Assembly: GCF_947495665.1 (NCBI RefSeq)
Contig: NZ_CANLZV010000009.1
Coordinates: 1 to 64,000 of the forward strand
DNA: 64,000 nt
From: an uncultured Sunxiuqinia sp.
GTDB lineage: Bacteria; Bacteroidota; Bacteroidia; Bacteroidales; Prolixibacteraceae
Reading direction: 5' to 3'
Position numbers and translations under genes: made by a program. Below, in pieces: positions 9,262-18,204 of the stretch; positions within the stretch are counted from its first letter, which is position 1; each line of letters opens with the position of its first letter. Under the pieces are notes generated by a model. That model saw only the letters and a program-made list of their open reading frames with translations, was not told the DNA's origin and did not search any database.

Positions 9262-9310
9262 TTATTTATAATATTGGGGATAAGATTCTTATCCCCAATA
9301 TTATAAATAA
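9262..9310 (-). other. 24-bp perfect inverted repeat between susD and the GH29 genes
   Basis: Bases 9262-9285 are the exact reverse complement of 9287-9310, centred on a single T at 9286. The core is TTGGGGATAAG facing CTTATCCCCAA and the flanks are A/T rich. In the direction of transcription (minus) no U-run follows, so it is not a classical terminator. Its place just after susD suggests an RNA stability or processing hairpin that lets susCD be expressed more strongly than the enzymes downstream (inference). Confidence 0.75.
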
Positions 9311-9327
9311 GCCAATCAATACAATTA

Positions 9328-11049
9328 CTAATAGCCAGGATTTTCTACAAGGTTTGGATTATCAGAAATTCGACCTAGCCCCAGTGGAAAATAATAAAAA
9401 CGTTCTTCGAAAATATGCGGGTTCGCACCGTCTGCATTTTTTACAGTAACGATATAATTTTTACCATCAGTAGCATCAAAATCATAGGTAAATTCTAATC
9501 CTTTGTAAACTGTATTCAGATCATCGTAAGCCGTTCTCCATCTTCTTACATCCCAAAAGCGCTGGTCTTCGAACACCAACTCCACCTGACGCTCCTTACG
9601 AATTAATTCTTCCGTGATTTCTGTTAGTGGGAACATACCTGCACGTGCACGTACTTCGTTCACCAATGCAAGTGCCTCTCCGGACTTGTTTAGATAGAAT
9701 GCTGCTTCAGCTTTGTTAAGAAGTACTTCAGCATACCTGAAAACATAGTAATCGGTGCTGCTATAACCGGCAAGTGGATTCACGTAACTTTCGTCAATCC
9801 TTTTACGGGTAAGTAATCCAGTGCGCTGCCAGTTACGATTTGGCCCGGCGTTTGGAACATCGGAATCTGCCGGACGTGTACCAATAGATCTCATGTGCAT
9901 CCAAACGGTTTTGCCCTGAAATTGCGATTCCGGATAAAAAATAGACGCCCTAAACCGAGGGTCACGTTTTCCAAACAAATCATGAACATCCCAATGGTTT
10001 TCGGAATTAAATTCGGAACGATCAATCTTTCCCGACCTTCCATCAACAAAATCAAAATAATCCACCATTTCCAGGTACGGACCATAATTCGAGTTCCAGG
10101 AAGCAAATCCCATAGGCATACCAATATTGTCGTACATATGCCCTTTACCCGCAGCACCATCAAATAAAACAGAGAAAATAGGTTCAGGATTCTCGCTTTC
10201 ATCTAGAAATAGATTGATGAAGTTCTGAGCCGGATCGGCATTTTTGTTGTATAATGCATATTTTCCACTTTTAATAATGGCATCGGCGGCATTGTATGCT
10301 TTTTGCCAATAGGCACCTGCTTCGCTTGCGTTCATTCCAAGTATTCCGTCGAGTTGCACCCTGCCATCAAATTCACCAACACTTGCGGCGTATAACATCG
10401 CACGACTTTTCAATGCATAAGCAGCGTATTTATTTGCCCTACCGGCTTCTGTCACCTCGGGCAATGCATCTGCAATTTCATCCAGTTCAGTGTCGAGGTA
10501 ATCATAGATCTCTTTTTCACTATTTCTTGGCACAAACAAATCGTCTACATCCTTGTCCTGGGGAGCAAGAATAAGTGGTACACCACCATACCGACGTACC
10601 ATTTCGAAGTAACACCAGGCACGAAGAAATTTAGCTTCTGCCGATTTAATTTTAATAACCTCAGGATCAAGAATTTCGTTTGCTTCGATTTTTTGGATAA
10701 AATCGTTGTAAGCTCTAATATTACCATATACCCAATAATCGTATTTTTTTGAGCCACTTTCATCCGGTATGTCATACGTCATATTCCAAGGATCCTGCCA
10801 GGGGCCAAATACTCTGGCTTCGCCACCAATCTGCCACCAGGCACCCAAGTTATGGTTAGAACCTCCCTGGTACTGAAACTGAGTACGGCTATACAAATCG
10901 GCAAGTAGTGCATCAACGAGGTTTGGATCTTTGAAAACATCCACCTCCGAAATTAGACTTTTAGGTGATTTATCCAGAAAATCATCGCTGCAATTTACAA
11001 ACAGCAGTGATAATAAGCCTAATAAAATTATATATATTATTTTATTCAT
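9328..11049 (-). CDS. SusD/RagB family glycan-binding lipoprotein
   Basis: A 573-residue surface lipoprotein with lipobox LFVNC (Cys20) followed by SDDFLDK, the acidic pattern that sends Bacteroidota lipoproteins to the cell surface. The SusD fold is marked by FLDKSP near the N terminus, AEAKFLRAWCYFEMVRRYGGVPL (about 138-160), the RYAEVLLNKAEA and EVRARAG helices, and the C-terminal RQVELVFEDQRFWDVRRW motif, ending LVENPGY. SusD proteins cap the SusC barrel and bind oligosaccharides for import. The gene starts 26 bp after its SusC partner. Its sequence does not reveal the glycan, but the three fucosidases that follow suggest a fucosylated ligand (inference). Confidence 0.95.
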   Translation of the reverse strand: MNKIIYIILLGLLSLLFVNCSDDFLDKSPKSLISEVDVFKDPNLVDALLADLYSRTQFQYQGGSNHNLGAWWQIGGEARVFGPWQDPWNMTYDIPDESGSKKYDYWVYGNIRAYNDFIQKIEANEILDPEVIKIKSAEAKFLRAWCYFEMVRRYGGVPLILAPQDKDVDDLFVPRNSEKEIYDYLDTELDEIADALPEVTEAGRANKYAAYALKSRAMLYAASVGEFDGRVQLDGILGMNASEAGAYWQKAYNAADAIIKSGKYALYNKNADPAQNFINLFLDESENPEPIFSVLFDGAAGKGHMYDNIGMPMGFASWNSNYGPYLEMVDYFDFVDGRSGKIDRSEFNSENHWDVHDLFGKRDPRFRASIFYPESQFQGKTVWMHMRSIGTRPADSDVPNAGPNRNWQRTGLLTRKRIDESYVNPLAGYSSTDYYVFRYAEVLLNKAEAAFYLNKSGEALALVNEVRARAGMFPLTEITEELIRKERQVELVFEDQRFWDVRRWRTAYDDLNTVYKGLEFTYDFDATDGKNYIVTVKNADGANPHIFEERFYYFPLGLGRISDNPNLVENPGY

Positions 11050-11075
11050 TTTTTTAGATTTATTAATTAATACTT

Positions 11076-14000
11076 CTATAGTACTATATTCACTCCTAAA
11101 GAAATCGAGCGTTGGTTTGGAAATACCCAGGTTGAAGAATTAACACCTGAGAACTCCGGGTCAAAACTGTCTTTATATATACCCAATTTACTAAGGGTAA
11201 GTAAGTTGGTACCACTAACAAAAACCGTAGCTCCTTCAAAAACACCTTTAATTAACTGGCTAGGAATGTGATACGATATATTCAGGCTTTTCAACCTTAG
11301 GTAAGTTCCATCCTTTAGCCACAAATCTGACATTTTGGAATTGTTGCCCATGGTCCCATTAGAATGGACTGCTGGCAGTTCCGCATCAGGATTAATATTT
11401 TTAGTCGGATTGGTTGGATCATCCGGTATCCATCTGTATTTTTCATAAAATGTTTGTGGAACCGCCGTGTTGTTTGTAAACGGGCTACGTGGCGCACCAG
11501 CAATCGACATGTTAAAATGACTAGCTCCCTGCCATAGCATATCTGCACTAAAGTTTTTAAAAGATCCGGCTAACCTTATTCCGTACGACATGTCAGGGAA
11601 ACTGCCATAACCCAGTTCAATCTGATCTCTGAAATCAATTACTTCATCATTGTTTATGTCTTTGTAGATAATGTCTCCCGGTTTCAAGGTAGCATTACCA
11701 TGCTGATCCTGATCGTAGGGAAGTGCATCGATTTCGGCTTGCGAATCAAAGAAACCATCCGTCACATATCCAAAAATACGATTGGTCCATTGCCCTGATC
11801 TTTTATAAATTCGAATTTGATCGGGATCAGTGTATTCATCTTCTTCGTAGTGATCCCATTTTGCCCGGGTTAATGTAATATTACCAGAAACCGTGTAGGT
11901 AAAATCACCGGTTTTCCCCTGATAGGTCAACGTAGCATCGAAACCACGGTTGTTTTGGCTATTTATGTTTTCCTGTGGTAGCCCCAGCCCGAATGTACTG
12001 GGTATTTGGGCAGTTGAATTTGCCAAGATGCCCGTTCTTTCGCGATAGAAAACATTACCCTCGAAAGTAACTTTATTGTTCAGGATAGCAACATCTACAC
12101 CTAAGTTATAGGTTGTTACATTTTCCCAGGTAGCATTAGGGTTGGGTAAGCCGGTTGCTCTTATTCGTGCATAAGCTTCGTTATTTCCGAACAGGTAGGG
12201 TTCTCCACCCTGAACATTAAAACCGATAAGATGCTGAAATGCATTATTGATATTGTCAACTCCGGCCTCAGAATACGATGCTCTTAACTTTAAGTTATTA
12301 ACAACATTTTCATTAAAAAACGATTCCTCACTAATTCGCCAACCTGCCGATACACTTGGGAAGAATCCCCAGCGGCTGTCTAGCGGAAATTCTGAAGTAG
12401 CATCGAAGCGGAAAGTCCCTGATAAAAGGTATTTATCTTTGTAACTATAATTTAAACGACCTGCATAACTCCTTCGTGCTGTTTCACTTGAACCACCAGA
12501 GACATTTTGGCCGGTTTCACTTCCGGCAAAAAACTCGTTTAATTCTCTGGAGAGAAACTGCCCCCTGTAGCCACTAAAGTTAAAACCACGATTGTCAATT
12601 TGCTCGGCAAGCACTAATACATTCAATTTGTTATTTTCATCAATCTGGGTATCGTATTCGGCTGAAAGGAGTGGATAAATTTGTATGTTTTTACGGAAAG
12701 TCTCAGTCATGTTTCCGCCGTCAGTTTCTCTGTGATGCAATATAAATGGGTTGCCTTCTGAATCGAGAGTGTAAATATCAAATTTAAGTCCTCTGTCCTT
12801 ATAGAACTCGCCGTTATAGAAATACGATAATTTAGCTTTCAGTGACAAGCCCTTAATAAAGGGCAAGTCGTATTTAAGGCTCATGTTCCCGCTAAAAATG
12901 TCATTGCTAATTTCTGTAAATCCGGAAATGTTCCTTTCCGATAATCCATCAATTGAAGTCTGGTCGCTACCCAGGTAGGATGCCATATCATCGCCTGGTA
13001 CTTTGGGATAAATCGGTGCTGCAACATCCAATCCGTTAAAAATTTCACCAACATCACCTCCCGGACGTTCTCTGAATTCGTTCCGGTACGCAAGGTCGAG
13101 TGAATAGGTCAGGTTCTTGTTGATCTCTGCGTCAATATTTGCCCTCGCACTATATCGCTTAAATGAAACATCATCAGAAGCCAAAATACTTCGTTGGTTA
13201 AGGTGTCCCAGCGATGTAAAGAATTTAATCTTATCGCTACCTCCTCTAACAGTAAGGCTATTCTCAACCATTGGGGCATCATTCCGGAATAAAACATTCT
13301 CCCAATCGGTATTGTAATAACCGGGAGCTTCATTCCTAAAGTTATCTACCACTTCAGGAGTGAGCGGAACCAATTCACCTCCGACAATAATCATCGGATC
13401 GATACCATCTGCCAGGTTGGCTTCACGCCACATCTCGGCAAATCCGCCAGCATCAACATACTTCGGATAAACCACAGGACGTTGCAGGGAATAACTGTTT
13501 TTAAACTCAATAACGGGCTTACCCATTTCGCCCCGTTTGGTGGTCACTAAAATAACCCCGTTTCCTGCTCTTGAACCGTAGATAGCTGCTGCAGCATCCT
13601 TTAAAACAGTAATCGATTCAATTTCGTTTGGATCGATGCGTTCGAAATTGGTTTCAATACCATCCACCAAAACGAGTGGTGCTCCAAATCCACGTATTGA
13701 TATATTTACATTGTCGTCGCCCGGCATACCTGAAGTTTGTTTTGTAATAACACCGGGCATCCTACCGGCAACTGCTATAGCGGCGTTACCAACCGGAGTT
13801 ACGGTTAATTCATCGCTGTTTATCTGCGCAATAGAGCCGGTTAAACTTACTTTTTTCTGGCTACCATATCCAACAGCAACAACTTCATCCAAACCAATAG
13901 CATCATCGTCCATAATCACGTCAATTGTTGAATGATTTCCAACAACAACTTCCTGGGTTCGCATGCCAACAAAAGAAAATACTAAAGTCCCACTAATAGT

Positions 14001-14513
14001 AACATCCTCAATCGAATAATTCCCATCAAAATCAGTGACTGCCCCTTTAGTTGTTCCTTTAACCAAGACAGTTACACCGGGAAGTGGTTGCCCGGATGAG
14101 TCGGTCACCTTTCCTGTAATCTTTCGCTTCTGTTGTGCAGACAAGTCTCCCTCTTGTGGTTTGATAATTACATTCTTTCCTGCAAGCTGGTAATTGACAG
14201 ACAAATTTTTCTCAAAATAGTCTAAAACTTCTTCGAGTGTTTTATTCTTAAACTCGACATCTACCAATTGCGTATCATCCACTTCTTCTTTATTGTAAAA
14301 GAAATAGACATCCGATTTCTGCTCAATGGCATCAAAAACCTCAGCAATCGTAGCCTTAGTCATTTTGAGATTGAGTTTGGCATTTTGAGCATTCACTCCG
14401 GCAGCCACTGGAAAAACCGATATGAGCAATAGAAATAAGTTTAGCCTCATAATTAATCTCAGTTTTTTGAGCGCAGGCATACCACCTCCGCTCGAACATG
14501 GAATTTTTTTCAT
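11076..14513 (-). CDS. SusC/RagA TonB-dependent transporter with STN signalling domain
   Basis: A 1145-residue outer-membrane barrel. After a long N-terminal signal region (to about residue 43) comes an STN domain (about 47-118), the part that contacts FecR-type anti-sigma factors. A carboxypeptidase regulatory-like domain follows (131-205, GKVTDSSGQPLPGVTV), then the plug beginning near VVAVGYGSQKK (about 211-220), and a 22-strand barrel ending in a hydrophobic VNIVL. The STN domain and the adjacent fecR and sigma genes indicate transenvelope induction by the imported glycan. The start context TCAAATTTATGAAAAAAA is shared base for base with the second susC gene at 19987, and its complement contains the TAAATTTG element listed below. 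Confidence 0.95.
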   Translation of the reverse strand: MKKIPCSSGGGMPALKKLRLIMRLNLFLLLISVFPVAAGVNAQNAKLNLKMTKATIAEVFDAIEQKSDVYFFYNKEEVDDTQLVDVEFKNKTLEEVLDYFEKNLSVNYQLAGKNVIIKPQEGDLSAQQKRKITGKVTDSSGQPLPGVTVLVKGTTKGAVTDFDGNYSIEDVTISGTLVFSFVGMRTQEVVVGNHSTIDVIMDDDAIGLDEVVAVGYGSQKKVSLTGSIAQINSDELTVTPVGNAAIAVAGRMPGVITKQTSGMPGDDNVNISIRGFGAPLVLVDGIETNFERIDPNEIESITVLKDAAAAIYGSRAGNGVILVTTKRGEMGKPVIEFKNSYSLQRPVVYPKYVDAGGFAEMWREANLADGIDPMIIVGGELVPLTPEVVDNFRNEAPGYYNTDWENVLFRNDAPMVENSLTVRGGSDKIKFFTSLGHLNQRSILASDDVSFKRYSARANIDAEINKNLTYSLDLAYRNEFRERPGGDVGEIFNGLDVAAPIYPKVPGDDMASYLGSDQTSIDGLSERNISGFTEISNDIFSGNMSLKYDLPFIKGLSLKAKLSYFYNGEFYKDRGLKFDIYTLDSEGNPFILHHRETDGGNMTETFRKNIQIYPLLSAEYDTQIDENNKLNVLVLAEQIDNRGFNFSGYRGQFLSRELNEFFAGSETGQNVSGGSSETARRSYAGRLNYSYKDKYLLSGTFRFDATSEFPLDSRWGFFPSVSAGWRISEESFFNENVVNNLKLRASYSEAGVDNINNAFQHLIGFNVQGGEPYLFGNNEAYARIRATGLPNPNATWENVTTYNLGVDVAILNNKVTFEGNVFYRERTGILANSTAQIPSTFGLGLPQENINSQNNRGFDATLTYQGKTGDFTYTVSGNITLTRAKWDHYEEDEYTDPDQIRIYKRSGQWTNRIFGYVTDGFFDSQAEIDALPYDQDQHGNATLKPGDIIYKDINNDEVIDFRDQIELGYGSFPDMSYGIRLAGSFKNFSADMLWQGASHFNMSIAGAPRSPFTNNTAVPQTFYEKYRWIPDDPTNPTKNINPDAELPAVHSNGTMGNNSKMSDLWLKDGTYLRLKSLNISYHIPSQLIKGVFEGATVFVSGTNLLTLSKLGIYKDSFDPEFSGVNSSTWVFPNQRSISLGVNIVL

Positions 14514-14520
14514 AAATTTG
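14513..14520 (+). promoter_or_regulatory. Antisense -7 element overlapping the susC start codon
   Basis: TAAATTTG on the plus strand matches the Bacteroidota -7 consensus TAnnTTTG and overlaps the complement of the susC ATG at 14511-14513. No convincing -33 TTTG lies 19-21 bases upstream. An equivalent element occupies the same position at the other susC gene. Confidence 0.45.
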
Positions 14521-14525
14521 ATTGT

Positions 14526-14592
14526 TAATCGTTAAAAAATGATTTTCGTTTTTTACAGCAGGATTAGTTGGCGCTAATCCTGTTGTTTTTTT
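14526..14592 (+). ncRNA. Candidate cis-antisense RNA over the susC leader (set 1)
   Basis: The predicted RNA of about 67 nt would start just after the TAAATTTG element and end in a strong intrinsic terminator. The terminator stem is 14555-14567 with 14574-14586 (13 bp including one G-U), the loop is TTGGCG and a seven-T run follows. It lies opposite the fecR-susC gap, so it is antisense to the susC leader. Bacteroides fragilis has cis-antisense DonS RNAs at the same place in ECF/anti-sigma-controlled PULs and they repress the susC operon. Homology of function here is inference. The start point is predicted, not measured. Confidence 0.45.
14555..14592 (+). terminator. Intrinsic terminator antisense to susC
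   Basis: The stem CAGGATTAG / CTAATCCTG (14559-14567 and 14574-14582) extends outward by four more pairs to 14555 and 14586. It is followed on the plus strand by a T-run. In the fecR-to-susC direction (minus) the hairpin is preceded, not followed, by the corresponding U-poor side, so it should stop antisense rather than sense transcription. Confidence 0.7.
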
Positions 14593-14664
14593 AATGTTCT
14601 AAGCGTTAGTCAGTTCTTTCCATCTCATGAAATTTTGAAGAATTAGTTATAGGTAAATTACTGG

Positions 14665-15654
14665 TTATTCCATCCAAATGTCGCGTCCTTCCACCCGGAA
14701 GTGAATGGATGTTGTTTGCTCGATAGCTTCCAGAGCATTCAAAATATTTTGGTCATACTCAAAAGTTCCGCGAAAGCGTGTCTCTCCCATTGCCTCGTCT
14801 TTCAGGTGAAACCGCACCTTATAAAATCGCTCTAAATGATAGATAATGGTTTTCAGTTCAGCATCTTTAAACACAAACTTTCGGTCGCGCCAGGCCGTGT
14901 GAAAATAGGTATCTGCTTCCTGAATCTGAATATTCTTTTGCTCTGGATTATAAATTGCTTGCTCCCCCGGTTTTATTTTCACGGGGGCCTGATTGGGATA
15001 ATCCGTCAAGTACATTTCAATGACACCTTCTTCCAGTACTGCTTCGGTATGATTTTCATCCGGATAAGCCCTCACATTGAATGAGGTTCCTAACACTTTT
15101 ACCTGAAGCTTACTGGTTTTAACGACGAATGGTTTTTTCGGATTTTTACTCACCTTGAAATATCCTTCACCAATCAGTTCAACATTTCGCTGGTCTCCTT
15201 GAAACGAAGGATCATAACGCAATGAAGAGCCGGCATTCAACCAAACATGTGTTCCGTCGGCCAGAATACTTTCTGCCACCTGTCCTTCAGGAGCAATCAA
15301 TTCACTGTAGAGTTTTTCAGAACCAATTGATTGTGTTCCCAAGTACCAGCCAAGCGCAAGAAGTAAAGGCATGGCAATAACTGCTGCAGCCTGCATCCAT
15401 CGTCGCATCAGGCGTTTCTTCGGGATGTGCTCTTCTTTTTTATGAATTGTTGTTTTAACGTTTGATAAGGCCCTTTGGACATCGTGGCTACTGATCGGTC
15501 GCTTGCTGTTTTGCCAGATACGACGAATTTGCTCAAAACTTTTTCGGTTTTGTTCGCTGGAACAAACCCACGCTTCAAACTGAGCCAGTTCTTTAGGTGT
15601 AGCCTCACCACTAAGCTTTCGGGTAATCAAAAATTCGATGTGCTGATCATCCAT
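14665..15654 (-). CDS. FecR-family anti-sigma factor
   Basis: A 329-residue inner-membrane protein. The cytoplasmic N-terminal part (1 to about 84) contains FEAWVCSSEQNRKSFEQIRRIW, typical for sigma binding. One membrane helix lies at about 87-106. The periplasmic FecR domain runs about 118-215 (EGQVAESILADGTHVWLNAGSSLRY, VKVLGTSFNVRAY) and a C-terminal DUF4974-type STN-like region about 258-329. It should hold the adjacent ECF sigma inactive until the STN domain of the partner SusC signals that substrate is bound. It sits 76 bp after the sigma gene and 151 bp before susC, in the same direction. Confidence 0.93.
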   Translation of the reverse strand: MDDQHIEFLITRKLSGEATPKELAQFEAWVCSSEQNRKSFEQIRRIWQNSKRPISSHDVQRALSNVKTTIHKKEEHIPKKRLMRRWMQAAAVIAMPLLLALGWYLGTQSIGSEKLYSELIAPEGQVAESILADGTHVWLNAGSSLRYDPSFQGDQRNVELIGEGYFKVSKNPKKPFVVKTSKLQVKVLGTSFNVRAYPDENHTEAVLEEGVIEMYLTDYPNQAPVKIKPGEQAIYNPEQKNIQIQEADTYFHTAWRDRKFVFKDAELKTIIYHLERFYKVRFHLKDEAMGETRFRGTFEYDQNILNALEAIEQTTSIHFRVEGRDIWME

Positions 15655-15730
15655 TCGTTGAGAATATTGCTTGATTAAATGAACACTTTACCCTGAGACG
15701 TATTCGAAAGCAAATCCCCTGAAAAGAAAA

Positions 15731-16309
15731 TCAGTTTTTTTTCGAAAAAACAAAAGCCAAAAGATTAAGATACTGTGAATCTGAAACTTTAGCTTTGATT
15801 TTTTTTAAGGCAATGCTTACTTGTGTTTCTACTGTTTTCACTGAAATTTCAAGGCGCGAAGCTATTTCAGCATATTTCAGACCATCAAAACGACACAAAA
15901 CAAAAATTTCCCGGCACCGTTCGGGAAGTTCCTGAATAGCGGTATTGATTTTGTCATTTAGCTCGGCAAGCTCCAATTGATCCAAAAAGACCGCTTCTTC
16001 CTGCTTAAAGCTCTGTTCCTGCAAATATTCCGACTCTACTTTACGATGCCTTAACCAATCTAAAGCCTGATTTCGAACTGCCCGAAACAAGAATCCTTTC
16101 AGCGAATACACCACATCCAAGCGTTCCCGCTTCAGCCAAAGATCGACAAACACCTGTTGCACAATCGAACTGGATTGATCGTAGTCATGAATGATGTTAT
16201 CAGCAAAAAAACACAATCGGGAATAATAGGACTCAAACGTCTCATTAAAGGCCGTTTCATCCCCTTCTCTGATTTTTAGGAATCGTGTTTTATCGTTTAG
16301 CAGAGTCAT
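15731..16309 (-). CDS. ECF RNA polymerase sigma factor (Bacteroidota PUL type)
   Basis: A 192-residue sigma-70 family ECF factor. Region 2 spans about 10-80 (DETAFNETFESYYSRLCFFA, VQQVFVDLWLKRE) and region 4 about 125-172 (LPERCREIFVLCRFDGLKYAEIASRLEIS with the helix-turn-helix SVKTVETQV). With the downstream fecR it forms a standard sigma/anti-sigma pair that should drive the susCD-fucosidase operon. It starts 80 bp after the stop of the sulfatase gene in the same direction, so the sulfatase may share a transcript. The plus-strand neighbour at 18205 encodes a second ECF factor from the same broad family but clearly different in sequence. Confidence 0.93.
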   Translation of the reverse strand: MTLLNDKTRFLKIREGDETAFNETFESYYSRLCFFADNIIHDYDQSSSIVQQVFVDLWLKRERLDVVYSLKGFLFRAVRNQALDWLRHRKVESEYLQEQSFKQEEAVFLDQLELAELNDKINTAIQELPERCREIFVLCRFDGLKYAEIASRLEISVKTVETQVSIALKKIKAKVSDSQYLNLLAFVFSKKN

Positions 16310-16389
16310 AGTGGACGCAAAAATAACGAATAAATCGAATGTGCAATTTTTTAAAAAAGACTGCCAAAGATCGATTAGAACAATTCTTT

Positions 16390-17820
16390 TTACTCCTGGT
16401 AATCCGCATTGGGTGTCAAAGGCACTGGTGCCTGTGTTTTTACCCGCCAGTCAATTAAGAGCTGGTGTAATTCATCACGCTTGTCAGGGTTTGCGATAGC
16501 CAGGTTATTTTTCTCACCTATATCATCCTTCAAATGATAAAGCTCCAAATCATCGTTTTCGAAATACTCAATAAGTTTCCAGTCTCCCAATCGGATTGCT
16601 GAACCTGGCCGGGTTCGGAAGATCGGATCCTGGGTTTCCTGATTACCCCCCTCCAAATAAACCGGGAAATGCCAAAAAAGAGCCCGGTCCTGTATAGTCC
16701 CTTCACCGATTAATACCGGCAAGAGACTTTCACCATCCAGGTTCAGGGCTTCCGGTTTTTCGACTCCGGCCACCTCTAAAATAGTGGGAAAGAAATCGAG
16801 ATTCGTTACTGGAAGATCCGATTGTCTTCCGGCTTGAATTTTCCCTGACCAAACCGCAAACATGGGCTCGCGAATCCCACCCTCGTAATAAGCTCCTTTA
16901 CCCGCCCGAAGCGGCCATTGTTTTGAAATTGGGTAAAGGCCACCATTGTCCGAAGTAAAAAGAATAAAAGTATGCTCCAACTTGCCTGAGCTTTCCAATA
17001 AGTCAATCAACCGCCCAACTTGCCTGTCCAGGTTCTCAACCATGGTGGCATATGCTGCATTGCCTTGCCCATTTGAAGCCGCTTTATTCTCATATTTCTC
17101 CAGCAAATCCTTCACCGGTTGGATCGGAGTGTGAACTGCATAAGGCGAATAATAAAGGAAAAAGGGTTCCTTTTCAACTGTACGCAAAAAATCAAGGGTT
17201 TTATCCATCACCAGGTTGGTCAGGTAATAATCCTCAGACGGAGCTTTAAGCGATGGAACATTTCTATAAGGTGGGTAGTAACTCCCCGGATTTCCGGCAT
17301 GACTACCACCAATATTGACATCAAATCCCTTCTCCAAAGGATCGTCGGATAAATGCCACTTTCCGGCATGACAGGTCGTGTAGCCTGCCTTTTTCAGAAC
17401 TTCAGGGATCAGCAGAAATTCGTCATCCAGGTATTCCGTGTTTGGCGTGGGAATCAACTTTCTGTCTTTTCTCTTACCTCGTTCTGAGCTACCAACCGTA
17501 TAAATTCCATGTCGGGGAGTCCATTGTCCGCTCATCAGGCAAGCACGGCTTGGAGCACAGTTAGCTGCCGCCGCATAGGCATTGGTGAAAACAATTCCTT
17601 GTCCGGCCAGCTGATCTAGGTTTGGCGTTTCGTAATACTCCGAGCCCATAAAGCCGACATCGCGCCAGCCCATATCATCGATATTAATTATTAGGATATT
17701 GGGAGTTGAGTTTTGCGGAGCCTGAGCCCGTTCTTTAGCTGTATTACATCCTGCAAAAGAAAACAGCGAAAGCAAAGCTGCACCACTTAAAGCAAGGCTT
17801 AGATTTTTGTGTAATTCCAT
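16390..17820 (-). CDS. S1-family sulfatase, lipoprotein
   Basis: A 476-residue formylglycine-dependent sulfatase with a predicted lipobox (SFAGC, Cys25). The metal-binding Asp pair is in NIDDMGWRD (Asp48/Asp49) and the modification motif is NCAPSRACLMSG (Cys88, CxPxR). AGKWHLS and FTSDNGG carry other active-site residues. It removes sulfate esters from the glycan after conversion of Cys88 to formylglycine by a maturase that is not encoded in this window. It is the promoter-proximal gene of the minus-strand cluster and faces the second sigma gene across a 384-bp divergent gap. Its presence next to fucosidases suggests a sulfated fucan or fucosylated sulfated glycan as target (inference). Confidence 0.93.
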   Translation of the reverse strand: MELHKNLSLALSGAALLSLFSFAGCNTAKERAQAPQNSTPNILIINIDDMGWRDVGFMGSEYYETPNLDQLAGQGIVFTNAYAAAANCAPSRACLMSGQWTPRHGIYTVGSSERGKRKDRKLIPTPNTEYLDDEFLLIPEVLKKAGYTTCHAGKWHLSDDPLEKGFDVNIGGSHAGNPGSYYPPYRNVPSLKAPSEDYYLTNLVMDKTLDFLRTVEKEPFFLYYSPYAVHTPIQPVKDLLEKYENKAASNGQGNAAYATMVENLDRQVGRLIDLLESSGKLEHTFILFTSDNGGLYPISKQWPLRAGKGAYYEGGIREPMFAVWSGKIQAGRQSDLPVTNLDFFPTILEVAGVEKPEALNLDGESLLPVLIGEGTIQDRALFWHFPVYLEGGNQETQDPIFRTRPGSAIRLGDWKLIEYFENDDLELYHLKDDIGEKNNLAIANPDKRDELHQLLIDWRVKTQAPVPLTPNADYQE

Positions 17821-18204
17821 CGTTAGTCAGTCGTAAATAGTCGTAGTTTAAAATTGAAGTTCAGAATAAGTTCTCTTCAAAAATTTCAATAACAAATCTA
17901 CCTACAGGTTATCGTTATCCCAACAAATTTCCAGAATTTATTTGAGAGGCTCACTTCTAAAAAAAATATTATCATGATTCTGTCTACCTGTTTTTGCGCT
18001 TCAATGCGTTCCAAATAGACCTATAAATAGGATTCTTTTTCAATAAAAAGATTTACTAAAAACCAAAGCGAAGTTAGCAGATAGAACTATCAGAACTAAA
18101 CACAAAGAATAGTTAGATAAACTGGCCAACAATTTTCCTACTTACGCTAGGATGCTTTATATTTAAGCACTCAAAGAGCATTTTTAAGTTTAAAATAAAC
18201 CAAG
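17821..18204. other. Divergent intergenic region between the two sigma/FecR systems
   Basis: A 384-bp A/T-rich spacer separating the minus-strand sulfatase cluster and the plus-strand sigma gene. The left part holds a good Bacteroidota promoter for the sulfatase (listed separately). Small dyads CCTAT-AA-ATAGG (18020-18031) and CTTTTT-CAAT-AAAAAG (18035-18050) are visible. For the plus-strand sigma gene only an imperfect TATATTTA near 18159 was seen. No ORF is credible here. Confidence 0.6.
17893..17923 (-). promoter_or_regulatory. Probable promoter of the minus-strand sulfatase/sigma cluster
   Basis: On the minus strand TTG (complement of 17921-17923) lies 20 bases before TAGATTTG (complement of 17893-17900), matching the Bacteroidota TTTG-N19-21-TAnnTTTG promoter. 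Transcription would start near 17886, leaving a leader of about 66 nt before the sulfatase ATG. Confidence 0.6.

Noticed and set aside
14555-14592. Sense terminator between fecR and susC
   Set aside because: The U-run lies on the plus strand only; in the fecR-to-susC direction no T-run follows the stem.
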